Origin: Arenicola marina
Taxonomy: Eukaryota; Annelida; Polychaeta; Arenicolidae
Direction of reading: 5' to 3'
DNA: 64,000 bases
Assembly (NCBI GenBank): GCA_964019135.1
Contig: OZ025258.1
Span: forward strand, 4,669,961 to 4,733,960
The notes beneath the pieces are model-generated. The model searched no databases. It was not told the origin of the DNA and saw nothing but the letters and a program-made list of their open reading frames with translations. Of the stretch, positions 1 through 10,985 are shown in pieces. Position numbers and translations under genes: made by a program. Every line of letters begins with the position of its first letter. Position 1 is the first letter of the stretch.

Positions 1-434
1 CCCCGACCAGTCGGCACCCCAACCAGTCGTCACCCCAACCACTCGTCACCCCGACCAGTCGGCACCCCAACCAGCCCTCACCCCAACCAGTCGTCACCCC
101 AACCAGTCGGCACCCCAACCAGTCGTCACCCCAACCAGTCAACACCCTAACCAATCGGCACCCCAACCAGTCGTCACCCCAACCAGTCAACACCCTAACC
201 AATCGGCACCCCAACCAGTCGTCACCCCAACCAGCCCTCACCCCGACCAGCCTTCATCCCAACCAGTCGTCACCCCAACCAGTCAACACCCTAACCAGTC
301 GCCACCCCAACCAGTCGTCACCCCAACCAGTCAACACCCTAACCAGTCGCCACCCCAACCAGTCATCACCCCAACCAGTCAACACCCTAACCAGTCGCCA
401 CCCCAACCAGTCGTCACCCCAACCAGCCCTCACT
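1..434. repeat. 16-bp C-rich minisatellite (left edge)
   Basis: Tandem units of 16 bp with core CCCCAACCAGTCGTCA, varying mainly in the last four bases (GTCA, GGCA, AACA, GCCA). Between about 270 and 420 the units form a 48-bp three-unit block repeated three times. The array starts at or before the window edge. The minus strand stays open over part of it only because 48 is a multiple of three. Confidence 0.93.
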
Positions 435-1165
435 CCCACCAGCCGGGCTCACCCACCCAGGGAGGCAGAGGAGGGGAGGGGGGGGGGGCAGAAGAAGGGG
501 TCACGTGTTTACATAGTACTTCTCCGGCTTACAGTGTTGCCATGGCTACCGGGCGAACCCCCAATCGCATAGACGGAGGAGATATTTGGCTCGGACTCCA
601 GCGCCCCCTATCGACATCATGTGAAGTGTCACGTGATGGCATGTTAGGCTGTCTCTGTCAGTTTGCTTAATACAAGTCTCCGGCCTCCGCCACAACTTGG
701 CTGAATGATTTCAGCGCCACAACGTTTTCGCCACTTCAACGATACAAATTTTCTGAGCCAGCCTTCAGGGCAAACAATCTCTCTCCGTGGTGTGGTAAGC
801 TCGCCGAGTCACCCCCTAGTATAGTGGGGGTGGGGATGGGGGGTACCCCCTGTGAATCGCGAATCCCCAAGAATTAGGGAGAGTAATATCGAATCTCCAC
901 GATGAGGACTGCTCAAGACTGGGCGCGAAAAAACACACCTTAAAACATCGCGAATATCGAGGAATTCGCAGACTGATAACCAGACTGAACCAGGAATTGT
1001 ACTAATAACGATCTCCCAAAATTGCCAACAGCTGATGGCGAATCTCAAAGAATTTCTGGATGCTAATCGCGGAGATCGGAAGTGGTATTCCCCCCACCCC
1101 CTCCCCCCCCCTGAGTACAGTAACCCCCAAAGACAGTTTTCTGCATCTGGGACGCCTTTACGTAC
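435..1165 (-). other. Intron/downstream sequence of the LHFPL-like gene
   Basis: This stretch lies 3' of the splice donor at 1165 on the minus strand, so it is probably the start of the intron. It contains a G run near 480, short G-rich and C-rich tracts near 830 and 1090, and several loosely repeated CGCGAAT-type words between 850 and 1080. I looked for the next LHFPL exon (third and fourth membrane segments) and found none, so it probably lies beyond the left edge. Confidence 0.5.
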
Positions 1166-1168
1166 CTG
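1160..1168 (-). promoter_or_regulatory. Splice donor of the LHFPL-like exon
   Basis: On the minus strand the sequence reads CAG|GTACGT, close to the ideal 5' splice site. It cuts after the first base of the Gly codon following ATG GCA (phase 1), exactly where the LHFPL similarity would continue in another exon. Confidence 0.75.
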
Positions 1169-2126
1169 CCATAGTCTGTATGTACCCCGTGTAACTGGCC
1201 AAGCGGGAGACCCATTCCCGACGCAGCAGTGACGTCACCACGGCCGTCACGGTGCCGAAGACCATCAGTGCGCAGCCGCCGGCGAACAACACGCACGCAA
1301 TCTGCCAGGCGTTCGACGGCAGGTGGCCCAACCGGAAGTAGTCCCCATACGGCCCGCACCGCAACAGATGGCGCTGCAATCGCTCGTGTTGCCGTTGCCA
1401 TGGTATACGATGCGTATCGCCCTGGTGGCGCCCGTCCTCCTGTGACGTCACGCGGTCACGTGGGCAGTAGTTGTAGAGTCCGAGGACCTCACCGGAAGTT
1501 GGGTTTTCCAGCCAGCTGGGCTGGAGGAGCGCAAAGCAGCAGACGGCCGCCACCAGGGCACTAAGCGCTGTCCACAGGACGCGCACCTGCACCACCAGGT
1601 CACAGGACCGGCCGCCCTGGCGGTGGGCGGACCCGGAACCAGCCTCCCCACCAGCCACGGGCACCCCCGGGTCACCATGGCGACAGCCCCGCTTGTCCTC
1701 CCCAGCCGTTTCACCATCCAGAACAACCTTCTCCTCGGTCCAGAAGGCGATGAGTCCCGCTGAACACTCGGGGGACGCCGTGCTCCCGGCGTCCGTGCCC
1801 ATGTCCTTCCGTCCGGATACGGCAGATCCCGGGGTCGCCTTCTCCCACAGAAACTCGGCCTCGCTCCCATCTGGTGTGGAGATGGGGGATTCCATGGGAT
1901 CACTCTGCCAGATAGGGTCGCCCGTGTCGCTCCCTGGTGACGCACATCCGAAGAAATGTCCCCGTCGAGGCTCCACGACGGCAGATCCTGACGCCTCCTT
2001 CTCTTTACTTTCCCATGTCGCTTCAGACAGGGCCGCTCCGCTTGTACTCCAGGCCTGACCCTCCACCCGGCTGCCGCCTCCGGACATGTTACTCCGCTGA
2101 TCCAGAGAGGTAGTCACTCCAACCAT
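1166..2126 (-). CDS. LHFPL-family tetraspan membrane protein, 5' coding exon (partial)
   Basis: The exon encodes the first half of a four-pass membrane protein of the LHFPL (lipoma HMGIC fusion partner-like) family; relatives include the hair-cell protein LHFPL5 and the GABA-A receptor partner LHFPL4. Numbered from 2147, where the open frame is first scored, the first membrane segment is about residues 185-208, followed by LQPSWLENP. Family-like landmarks GLYNYC (223-228) and CGPYGDYF (264-271) follow, then LPSNAWQIACVL (276-287) running into the second segment (280-305). The frame ends in GYIQTMAG, matching where LHFPL6-type proteins read GGIQFLGG before their third segment. The exon stops at a strong donor (phase 1). 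The first ATG is at 2126; a second (MSGGG) is 13 codons on. The N-terminus before the first segment is about 180 residues, far longer than usual, so part may be non-coding or the true start may be later. Membrane segments 3-4 are not in the window. Exact paralogue not assigned. Confidence 0.8.
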
Positions 2127-3239
2127 GTCTTCAGGATCAATGAACAACAGCGCGGATCCTGCGCGGATCCAGTTTTGTCGCGAAACAACTCCCGGATATG
2201 AATTCGGCTATTGATGGCCGTCTGCCGCCTGCACGCCATCCGGACCGACGGACGCAGGATTCATCTTGTCAGACGCCAGATCCAGATACACAACGCCCAC
2301 AATAAGAACACCAGGATCTCTGGATTTATGAGATATCCGCTTCCAAGTACTTGATATCACCTCCAAACTTTTATACCGCTGGCGCGTGTATTAATGTTTT
2401 TCTGACGTTCAGTCTGTGGCTCGCGCGGCCTCCACCTCCGCTTCCATCGCTAGCCTCTCGCGTCAGTCTCACAGCGAACGAGAGCCCTTCCGTCGTAGAG
2501 CGGCTACTGGCGGGGGCAGCTCACGTCCAAATCTCTCAGCGCCCGAGAGCGGCGGGGAGGCGCGGATAGATTCCATCAGGCCGCCCGCCTTCTCCCCACT
2601 CTATGCATCCGTGGAAAGGCGAACCGGTATCCGTCTTCCGTGTAATTGTAGTTTTAGTGAGATCACTGCTGCTGGCTGGAAACGGCAACATACCATGGTG
2701 TGTGGAAGTCCGAACCCCGGGTCTGTGACCGGGGGAGGAGTTTGGGGGAGTTTACAAGTTATAACGGGATGCATTAGGTCATAAGGTCATCGCAATCACT
2801 GATCCTGTATCCAGTCTCCCGGCCTCGTCTGGCGCCAATTGATTTGCCCGCCCGGCCGCGTGGCTTCTGGGTAAAAGGGTCGCGGTCCTTTCGCGGTCAA
2901 ATGGGAAAAGTCAGCTCGCCATTAACCACTCCATTATCTACATCTACGTCCCTGGCTGGTTGGTTGGCTGATTCCCATGGAGGTTGAGACTACTCTCGGC
3001 GCACCCCCTCTGTCCCTCCGTCACCCTCCTCGCCCTCTCCCAGTCGGCCTCGCTCCCGATGGCACGCTGGGTAAAGCGGCACCGCACGCGGTCAGCAGCG
3101 GGCGACAAATAGCGCGAGTCGGAAGGCGGGAAAGAGGCGAGCGGCAGACGACAATTTGCCGCACTCTAAATAAGCGCGCGTTCCTGGCGGGTTCAGAACC
3201 CGCCGCGGTCCATGGCAACTTGTAGTCCGTGAGCGATGC
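2127..3239. other. Upstream region of the LHFPL-like gene, no coding seen
   Basis: Unique, fairly GC-rich sequence 5' of the LHFPL-like exon. It holds a direct repeat of GCGCGGATCC (about 2151-2170) just upstream of the frame, an E2F-like GGCGGGAAA (3125-3133), a TAAATAA word near 3172 and a perfect hyphenated palindrome at 3186-3204. Open frames here show no recognisable domain. It could contain promoter and 5' untranslated sequence for the minus-strand gene, but no element proves it. Confidence 0.4.
3186..3204. repeat. Perfect 19-bp hyphenated palindrome
   Basis: GGCGGGTTC-A-GAACCCGCC: two 9-base arms around one base. It could be a dimeric protein-binding site or a short hairpin. It lies beside GC boxes and downstream of a TAAATAA word. 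Confidence 0.7.
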
Positions 3240-3440
3240 CGCTGAGAGGGTGGAGGGGGTGAGGGGAGGGTGGCGAGTGGGTGAGGAGGGGGGCGGGGTG
3301 AGGGGAGGGTAGGGAGGGGGTGAGGGGCGGGTGGAGAGGGGTGAGGGGATGGTGGAGAGGGAGTGAGGGGAGGGTGGAGAGGGGGCGAGGGGAAGGTGGC
3401 GAGCGGGTAGGAGGGGGGCGGGGGTAGGGGTGTAGGGGCC
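3240..3440. repeat. Degenerate G-rich purine tract
   Basis: Imperfect tandem repetition of words such as GGTGGAGAGGGGGTGAGG with irregular spacing. Low-complexity, strongly G-rich on the plus strand; probably a decayed minisatellite. Confidence 0.75.
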
Positions 3441-3666
3441 AGTGGTAATGACGGTGGAGAGGGATGGCGTTAGAGGGAGAGATGATTGTTTCCGGCGTGA
3501 GGGCATGAACCATAAAGAGCGACGGGTTAATGCTTCTGGCCAGAATTATAACAGAATAAACTGTCCGTGACCTGCCAGAGGAAGGGTCATTGCATTGCGT
3601 ACGTCCTGCGTCTTCCACATTGAAATACAACTATTAATATAGGACATATCAGATAGACTCTATACT

Positions 3667-3781
3667 GGTAACCAATGGTAACCAATGGTAACTAACCACT
3701 GGTAATCAATGATAACCGCTGACAACCACCGATCACCAATGAAAACTACTTATGACAACTGGTAACCAATGGTAACCGATA
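3667..3781. repeat. Degenerate GGTAACCAAT short tandem repeat
   Basis: About ten imperfect copies of a 10-11 bp word GGTAACCAAT with variants (GATAACC, GACAACC, GATCACC). The ends are better preserved than the middle. Confidence 0.7.
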
Positions 3782-4119
3782 CCGTCGCTACCCCACTGGC
3801 AGCGCCAACTACCGCCAGGGTGGGACACCCGTCACAGTCCCCCGCTCCCCCCACCCCCCCCCCCCCCCCCTCAGGCCCGGGGCGGCCGGCTGAGTCACAG
3901 CTGTGGAGGGTTTCGAGTCCGCCGAGATTGTATTTACTTTGCATTATGGGATAGCGATTTTTTTATCAGTCGTTTCTCGTTGTCGATGGCCGCGCCCCTG
4001 GGGTGACGGCAGCGCCACGAAGCGGCAGGTTCTGGCACTGCGGCGACACGTTCACACAGGTGGTGACTGGCGAGGGGGCTGCGACCAGGCTGTCTTCCAC
4101 GTACGGGTGATGTGGAGCC

Positions 4120-4303
4120 GTGACCGGGGCCCTATAGCGTCCAGTAAACACCCCATACCCTTACCTCAGCTAACAGATTGTGTGCCCCGCTCAGTATGGT
4201 CGATGGGCTCAACAGTGTCCGGGCCCCTATAGTGTCCGGGGCCCTCCAGTGACCAAGGCCCTAGTCTCTAGTAAACACCCCATACCCATGCCTTAGCTAA
4301 CAG
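4120..4303. repeat. Two-copy direct repeat of about 56 bp
   Basis: Copies at 4120-4176 and 4249-4303, each starting GTGACC, containing GTAAACACCCCATACCC and ending TAGCTAACAG or CAGCTAACAG. They are about 128 bp apart with several differences. A related CCCCTATAGTGTCC word lies between them. Confidence 0.75.
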
Positions 4304-5661
4304 TTTCATCCCAACAAGAAAAGCTAATTATCGCTGGTAACCGTCTCAGCGAGCTGTTTGACGCACGTCCCAGTAAATCAGGGCCAACTGCCGCATCACG
4401 AACTCGTTATGGAACGACATTGGTCACATCGAACCATTTTCATTTGTTCCGAAGATATCCACTAAATAATTATCCTAACTTTGGAAATAGCAGAACAATC
4501 TAAATAGTGTAAAATATTGGTAGATAAAAAATAACTATTGAGCATCGATATTTACGAGTTATCTCCAGTTATATGAGAAGAATCGTCGTCCAGAGTTTAA
4601 TATTATCATGCGGGACTGCTCTTGATCGCGGCGAACCATACCCCACTTTCGGTTTACACTTGTACGCGTTCTTGACCAATCGGCCAAGTTCAAATCTTTA
4701 TTTGTCGTTCCGCAAGGCGTGCGATCGCGGTCAACGGCCATACGGAACGCACCCCAGACGCCATCTTTGTTTTCGACACGTGGTGGTGCTTCGCGAGCTT
4801 CCCACTAAACTAGTGCTGTATTACGCTGGGAATAACACATTCTATGGCAAGCCATTGGAGTCTTAATTCTTCATCGCCATAATCATAAATCTGTGATCAA
4901 GAGAGTGATATATCTTACAGATGTCTTGCGATATGTCTTGCCTGGGGTACAAAGGCTACCCATGTATTGCATGTTGTACAGGTGATTCCCTCCCATGTAC
5001 AGTGGCAGGCTTGCCAACCTCTATACATGGAGTAAAGAGCAAGCTTGTCGTTTGCGGAACAGTGGATGTTGGATTTCAGAATGTTGTATTTCGGGCAGGT
5101 GACCGTTACCTAAGTGAGCTACGTTAGTCACCCCTTTAAAGTAATATATTTTGTAATGTTCGTATTACCAACCTCTTCTCCATGCCAAATATGTACAGTC
5201 TGTCTTGAATTTAAATACTGAAAGCCTGTGGGCTATCCGGAGAGAAGCAAATTTGTTTACCGGAGCAGAAGTTGGTGGCCGGCTTTATATCCCGGCGCGC
5301 CTGTTCGCTGTTCGGTATTCTGTGTGATGTCGACCGCGGCTCGCTAGGACGTCCGCGCGCGATAAACTAGTCGGCGCGGTTTTATGTTCACAGTGTTGTT
5401 TTAGTGACTTAAAGAGATATAAACACATATGCATCATGATTTTAATATACTTTAGTCTGGATTCTAAAATGTAAAAAATCTAAGATGTCGCATAGGTCGG
5501 TTAGTAGGTTGCTTGAACGGAAGATAAACTTATGGGCCTGGCTTCCCTGTTTGTCGAGGACTATCGTGGAGGCCTCACATTAAACGGGACTAAAGTTCAC
5601 TGAGTTTCAGTGGGACAGGGACAGAACGTTTTATATTTTAATGTCTAATTCAATTTTCATT

Positions 5662-5864
5662 TTAACCGTCACCATTACATACCATTCATGTTAACCGTCA
5701 CCATTACATACCATTCATGTTAACCGTCACCATTACATACCATTCATGTTAACCGTCACCATTACATACCATTCATGTTAACCGTCACCATTACATACCA
5801 TTCATGTTAACCGTCACCATTACATACCATTCATGTTAACCGTCACCATTACATACCATTCTTG
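5662..5864. repeat. 29-bp minisatellite, seven near-perfect copies
   Basis: Copies start at 5662, 5691, 5720, 5749, 5778, 5807 and 5836, each beginning TTAACCGTCACC and ending TACCATTCATG. Only the last copy differs at its end (CTTG), so the array looks young. Confidence 0.95.
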
Positions 5865-6095
5865 TGCCGTTTCCTAATACATAGCAAGGACAGCTTTGGT
5901 CAGAACACCAGATATTCGTGCCTAAAGCAGGGATACAAGCAGTAAGCCTAAAGTAAAACCGTTAATGATTGACGTGAATTGGAGGCAATCCCCCCCGCCC
6001 CACCACCCATTCCAGTCAGCTACAGTACGCATCATGTTCGCTCATCCGTAAGCCAGACCCCACTAGCGAGGCACACGCAGCAAAATTAGCCGGAC

Positions 6096-7808
6096 CCAGG
6101 CAAGGAGGCAGGAAACCCGCTCCCAGTGACGAGAGGCAAGGCGAACGGCAGGGAACCCTCGCCCAGTGACGACAGGCGAGAAGAACGGCAAGGCACCAGC
6201 GCAAAGTGACGACAGTCTAGGAGAGTGGCAGGAAACCAGCGCTCTGTGACGATGCAGGCGAGGAGAGCGGCAGGGAACCAGCGCCCAGGGACGACAGGCG
6301 AGGAGAGCGGCAGGGAACCAGCTCCCAGTGACGACAGGCGAGGAGAGCGGCAGGAAACCAGCGCCCAGTGACGACAGGCTAGGAGAGTGGCAGGGAACCA
6401 GCGCCCAGTGACGAGAGGCGAGGAGAGCGGCAGGGAACCAGCGCCCAGTGACGACAGGCTAGGAGAGTGGCAGGGAACAAGCGCCCAGTGACGACAGGCT
6501 AGGAGAGTGGCAGGGAACCAGCGCCCAGTGACGAGAGGCGAGGAGAGTGGCAGGGAACCAGCGCCCAGTGACGACAGGCTAGGAGAGTGGCAGGGAACCA
6601 GCGCCCAGTGACGAGAGGCGAGGAGAGTGGCAGGGAACCAGCGCCCAGTGACGACAGGCTAGGAGAGTGGCAGGGAACCAGCGCCCAGTGACGAAAGGCG
6701 AGGAGAGCGGCAGGGAACCAGCGCCCAGTGACGACAGGCTAGGAGAGTGGCAGGGAACCAGCGCCCAGTGACGAGAGGCGAGGAGAGCGGCAGGGAACCA
6801 GCGCCTAGTGACGACAGGCTAGGAGAGTGGCAGTGAACCAGCGCCCAGGGACGACAGGCGAGGAGAGCGGCAGGGAACCAGCGCCCAGTGACGAGAGGCG
6901 AGGAGAGTGGCAGGGAACCAGCGCCCAGTGACGACAGGCTAGGAGAGTGGCAGGGAACCAGCGCCCAGTGACGAGAGGCGAGGAGAGCGGCAGGGAACCA
7001 GCGCCCAGTGACGACAGGCTAGGAGAGTGGCAGGGAACCAGCGCCCAGTGACGAGAGCTAGGAGAGTGACAGGGAACAAGCGCCCAGTGACGACAGGCTA
7101 GGAGAGTGGCAGGGAACCAGCGCCCAGTGACGAGAGGCGAGGAGAGCGGCAGGGAACCAGCGCCCAGTGACGACAGGCTAGGAGAGTGGCAGGGAACCAG
7201 CGCCCAGTGACGAGACGCGAGGAGAGCGGCAGGGAACCAGCGCCCAGTGACGAGAGGCGAGGAGAGTGGCAGGGAACCAGCGCCCAGTGACGACAGGCTA
7301 GGAGAGTGGCAGGGAACCAGCGCCTAGTGACGAGAGGCGAGGAGAGCGGCAGGGAACCAGCGCCTAGTGACGAGAGGCGAGGAGAGCGGCAGGGAACCAG
7401 CGCCCAGTGACGACAGGCTAGGAGAGTGGCAGGGAACCAGCGCTCAGTGACGAGAGGCGAGGAGAGCGGCAGGGAACCAGCGCCCAGTGACGACAGGCTA
7501 GGAGAGTGGCAGGAAACCAGCGCCCAGGAACGACAGGCGAGGAGAGCGGCAGGGAACCAGCGCCCAGTGACGAGAGGCGAGGAGAGCGGCAGGGAACCAG
7601 CGCCCAGTGACGACAGGCTAGGATAGTGGCAGGGAGCCAGCGCCCTGTGACGATGCAGGCGAGGAGAGCGGCAGGGAACCAGCGCCCAGGGACGACAGGC
7701 TAGGGGAAAATGGCAGGGAACCACCGCTCTGTGACGACAGGCTAGGAGAGCGGCAGGAAACCAGCGCCCAGTGCCGAAAGGCAAGGAGAGAGGCAGGGAA
7801 CCAGCGCC
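6096..7808. repeat. 40-bp minisatellite, about 43 copies, alternating two variants
   Basis: Each unit begins GCGCCCAGTGACGA and ends GGCAGGGAACCA. In long stretches it alternates between a CAGGCTAGGAGAGTGG form and a GAGGCGAGGAGAGCGG form, giving an 80-bp dimer period. Units at both ends are more diverged. The 228-codon open frame on the minus strand is a by-product of the repetition. Confidence 0.95.
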
Positions 7809-9024
7809 ATTGAGCGATTGTTCCCGTTGCTACCCCCCCCCCCTTGGGATCACAATGCAATAACATTACACACATGGAATAGTGACTTAGTCCTATTTGT
7901 TATGCTAGGAAACTTACATCGTCTCAAAGATCAAATAGTTCATTAACGACCCAGGAATCACAGGCTGGTAGGAAACGTTTCCAAGTGGTATACTAACCAA
8001 CAATGGTAGAATTAATAGCTTCTAGAGTCCGTACTTTGATAACTGACATAACTAATCGAATCTACGATTATAGCCCTATAGACTAACTTGTCCGCCAGGA
8101 ATACTCTGCCCGTAGACCAGAAAACTAAAACAGAAAAATAGTTGAAATTATGATGCAAACCGAAGTTGGATTTACTTACTAAAATCCTGAAGGTGTTGGC
8201 ACAGCTGGTGGCAGCGGTGACAGTGCAGCTTGCACAGCGCCACCATGCGGCAGAGAATGATTTTGCACGTGGCAATGTTTACAGCGTTTTTTCATCGTCA
8301 TTATTAAAAACGTTCTCTTGTTTCGACCGATTTGGAAATAAGCTACTATGACTTCATGTCATAAAACCAGAATTAAAGAAGCATATTAAAAATGTCTCAA
8401 TGGGCTTCGAGACGTTGTGTAAACCATTGTTTTAAATGTTTTTCCAGGGAGGGGGGATTAGTGGTAAGGTTCTTAGCCATTATGTACCTAGCGGCAGGTG
8501 CAGGTGCAGCCGGTGCAGGCAAGGTGCAGGGTGCGACCAATCCGGCCCTGGACCCCGGGCCCTGGACACACCGGCGACCAACAGGGGTCCGGAAGGGATA
8601 AATCGCGACACGTGACACAGGCATATTAGAAAAATCGACATTCGGAGTTGACCCCCAAATTCCGACACTGAGGATCTGAAAACCAAAAGATCTGACTTTT
8701 TTAAAGAAAAACCGACACTGAATTTAGCCAAAAAACGACACGGAACGTCGTGAAAAATCGACATTCGACAATGAGAATATGCAAAAATCGGGACGTTAGA
8801 CAGGAACCTTTAAGCTCCACACTTCGCCCAACTGATGGACTTCAGTAATACCTAGTAGTTTATTTTGATTTCCCGATTTTATTATTATTTTTTTACTTAT
8901 TATTATTCACTGTACGCGATCTCAGTCGGCTGTTTACCATCATGTCTGATGTTACCATCAGACATTTTTTTGGAAATGATTTTATCATATGGTTACAATA
9001 AAAAAAGAAAAAAAAAGAAAGGAG
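7809..9024. other. Unique AT-rich spacer
   Basis: No gene recognised. Contents: a poly-C run near 7838-7848; a (GGTGCA)-like short repeat near 8500-8535; a cluster of AAAAATCGACA-type words (8627, 8706, 8728, 8752, 8783); a TTA-rich tract near 8880-8905; and the hairpin at 8942-8971. The frame at 8392-8601 has a hydrophobic Ala/Gly-rich patch, but its composition follows the short repeat. Confidence 0.5.
8942..8971 (+). other. Perfect 10-bp hairpin followed by a T run
   Basis: ATGTCTGATG-TTAC-CATCAGACAT is a perfect stem with a 4-base loop, followed directly by a T run ending at 8971. The geometry resembles a terminator hairpin, but no transcript is evident nearby and the context is eukaryotic. 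Confidence 0.6.
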
Positions 9025-9670
9025 GACGAGGTCCAGCCCTAAGACGAGGTCCGGCCCTACGATGAGGTCTGGCCCTAAGACGAGGTCCGGCCCTAAGACG
9101 AGGTCCGGCCCTAAGACGAGGTCTGGCCCTAAGACGAGGTCCGGCCCTACGACGAGGTCCGGCCCTAAGACAAGGTCCGGCCTTAAGACGAGGTCCGGCC
9201 CTACGAAGAGGTCCGGCACTAAGACGGGGTCCGGCCCTACGACGAGGTCTGGCCCTAAGACGAGGTCCGGCCCTAAGACGAGGTGCGGCCCTACGACGAG
9301 GTCCGGCCCTACGACGAGGTCCGGCCCTACGACGAGGTCCGGCCCTAAGACGAGGTCCGGCCCTAAGACGAGATCCGGCCCTAAGACGAGGTCCGAGCCT
9401 ACGACGAGGTCCGGCCCTAAGACGAGGTCCGGCCTTAAGACGAGGTCCGGCCCTACGAAGAGGTCCGGCACTAAGACGGGGTCCGGCCCTACGACGAGGT
9501 CCGGCCCTAAGACGAGGTCCGGCCTTAAGACGAGGTCCGGCCCTACGAAGAGGTCCGGCACTAAGACGAGGTCCGGCCTTAAGACGAGGTCCGGCCCTAC
9601 GAAGAGGTCCGGCACTAAGACGGGGTCCGGCCCTACGACGAGGTCCGGCCCTAAGACGAGGTCCGGCCCC
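9025..9670. repeat. 18-bp minisatellite, about 36 copies
   Basis: The unit is GACGAGGTCCGGCCCTAA with point variants. A multi-unit block containing GGCCTTAAGACG and CTACGAAGAGG recurs near 9180, 9430, 9530 and 9585. Since 18 is a multiple of three, the plus strand reads RSGPKT repeats and the minus strand LVLGPD repeats without stops. Confidence 0.95.
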
Positions 9671-10262
9671 CTGTGGACAGCTAATCCACCAATATGTTAT
9701 GCGGCTTAGATGGTCTTCAAAGCATTCCTATCAGCCGCGTAACCCGTCACACCAATGTAATAAAGCCAGTAATGTTGTGTGGAGATGACATGCACCTGTC
9801 TCCATGCCGACCTCTGATCCAGGGTCAGAGGATGCGGTGGGGGAAAGGAGTGGAGGGGGGGGGGGGCGGAGCAGGGGGTGAAAAGGGGATTGGTGGGGGT
9901 GCGAATCATACTTGTTGCCTGTTCTCGCATTGTTGAGACCGCGTTCATTGCACATGTCTATAGAGTGGGTGGGGAGGGGCGCCGCGGGGGGGGGGGCGGT
10001 AGGGGGGAGGGGTGTAGCTTAAAAAAGTGGGTGGGTCGGGGACGGGGGTGGGGAGGGGGGGGTCTGGCCTCAGAAACTGGAGTCGTTGATGACGAAGATT
10101 GTATAGAATCCTCGCCGGAGATAAGTTATAGAGACTGTGAAGCCAGAAACGGGACACCGCCTTGAGAATGTCGCGCTCTCCACTCTCGCAATCTCACTGC
10201 AACAAAGCGGCTTTCAGTGCCACAAACACGGAGCCATCAATGAATCACAACAGAAGCGGAAG
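9671..10262. other. Unique spacer with G runs
   Basis: No gene recognised. Long G-rich stretches lie at about 9838-9900 and 9968-10065. The rest is unremarkable unique sequence. Confidence 0.5.
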
Positions 10263-10985
10263 GCCTTACCAGCGGTTACCAGCGGACAGCGTGACAGCGT
10301 TACCAGCGGACAGCGTTACCAGCGGACGGCGTTACCAGCGGACAGCGTTACCAGCGGACAGCGTTAACAGCGGACAGCGTTACCAGCTGACGCCGTTACC
10401 AGCGGACAGCGTTACCAGCGGGCGACGTTACCAGCGGACGGCGTTACCAGTGGGTAGCGTTACCAGCGGACAGCGTTACCAGCGGGCAGCGTTACCAGCG
10501 GGCAGCGTTACCAGCAAACGGCGTTACCAGCGGACGGCGTTACCAGCGGACAGCGTTACCAGCGGACAGCGTTAACAGCGGACAGCGTTACCAGCTGACG
10601 CCGTTACCAGCGGACAGCGTTACCAGCGGGCGACGTTACCAGCGGACGGCGTTACCAGTGGGCAGCGTTACCAGCGGACAGCGTTACCAGCGGGCAGCGT
10701 TACCAGCGGGCAGCGTTACCAGCGGACAGCGTTACCAGCGGGCAGCGTTACCAGCGGGCAGCGTTACCAGCGGGCAGCGTTATCAGCGGACGGCGTTACC
10801 AGCGGACACAGCTACCAGCGGACAGCGTTACCAGCGGACGGCGTTACCAGCGGACAAAGTTACCAGTGGACGGCGTTACCAGCGGACAGCGTTACCAGCG
10901 GACAGCGTTACCAGCGGACATAGTTACCAGCGGACGGCAGCGTTACTAGCGAACACAGTTACCAGCAGACAGCGTTACTAGTGGA
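10263..10985. repeat. 16-bp minisatellite, about 45 copies
   Basis: The unit is GTTACCAGCGGACAGC with GGGCAGC, GGACGGC and GTGGGCAGC variants. A block marked by GTTAACAG and then CAGCTGACGCCG occurs at 10363 and again at 10571, a shift of 208 bp or exactly 13 units. Confidence 0.95.

Larger units (their letters stand above)
3441..5661. other. Unique non-coding stretch, mostly AT-rich
   Basis: No convincing gene. It includes a poly-C run near 3847-3870, the two small repeat clusters listed separately, an AT-rich block at about 4440-5250, and a CpG-rich island at about 5270-5390 containing CTTTATATCC, which could be a core promoter but has no gene evident beside it. The short open frames (for example 4573-4866) have no recognisable domains. 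Confidence 0.5.

Noticed and set aside
1229-2058. Plus-strand frames at 1229-1564 and 1693-2058
   Set aside because: They are antisense shadows of the LHFPL-like exon; family motifs and the splice donor are on the minus strand.
4573-4866. 97-codon plus-strand frame
   Set aside because: No recognisable domain and no promoter or splice context; length is within chance.
7098-7784. 228-codon minus-strand frame
   Set aside because: It lies entirely in the 40-bp minisatellite and repeats the same 40-residue pattern.
8392-8601. 69-codon frame with a hydrophobic Ala/Gly stretch resembling a signal peptide
   Set aside because: The hydrophobic patch is produced by a GGTGCA short repeat; nothing else supports a gene, although CCAG before 8449 could pass as an acceptor.
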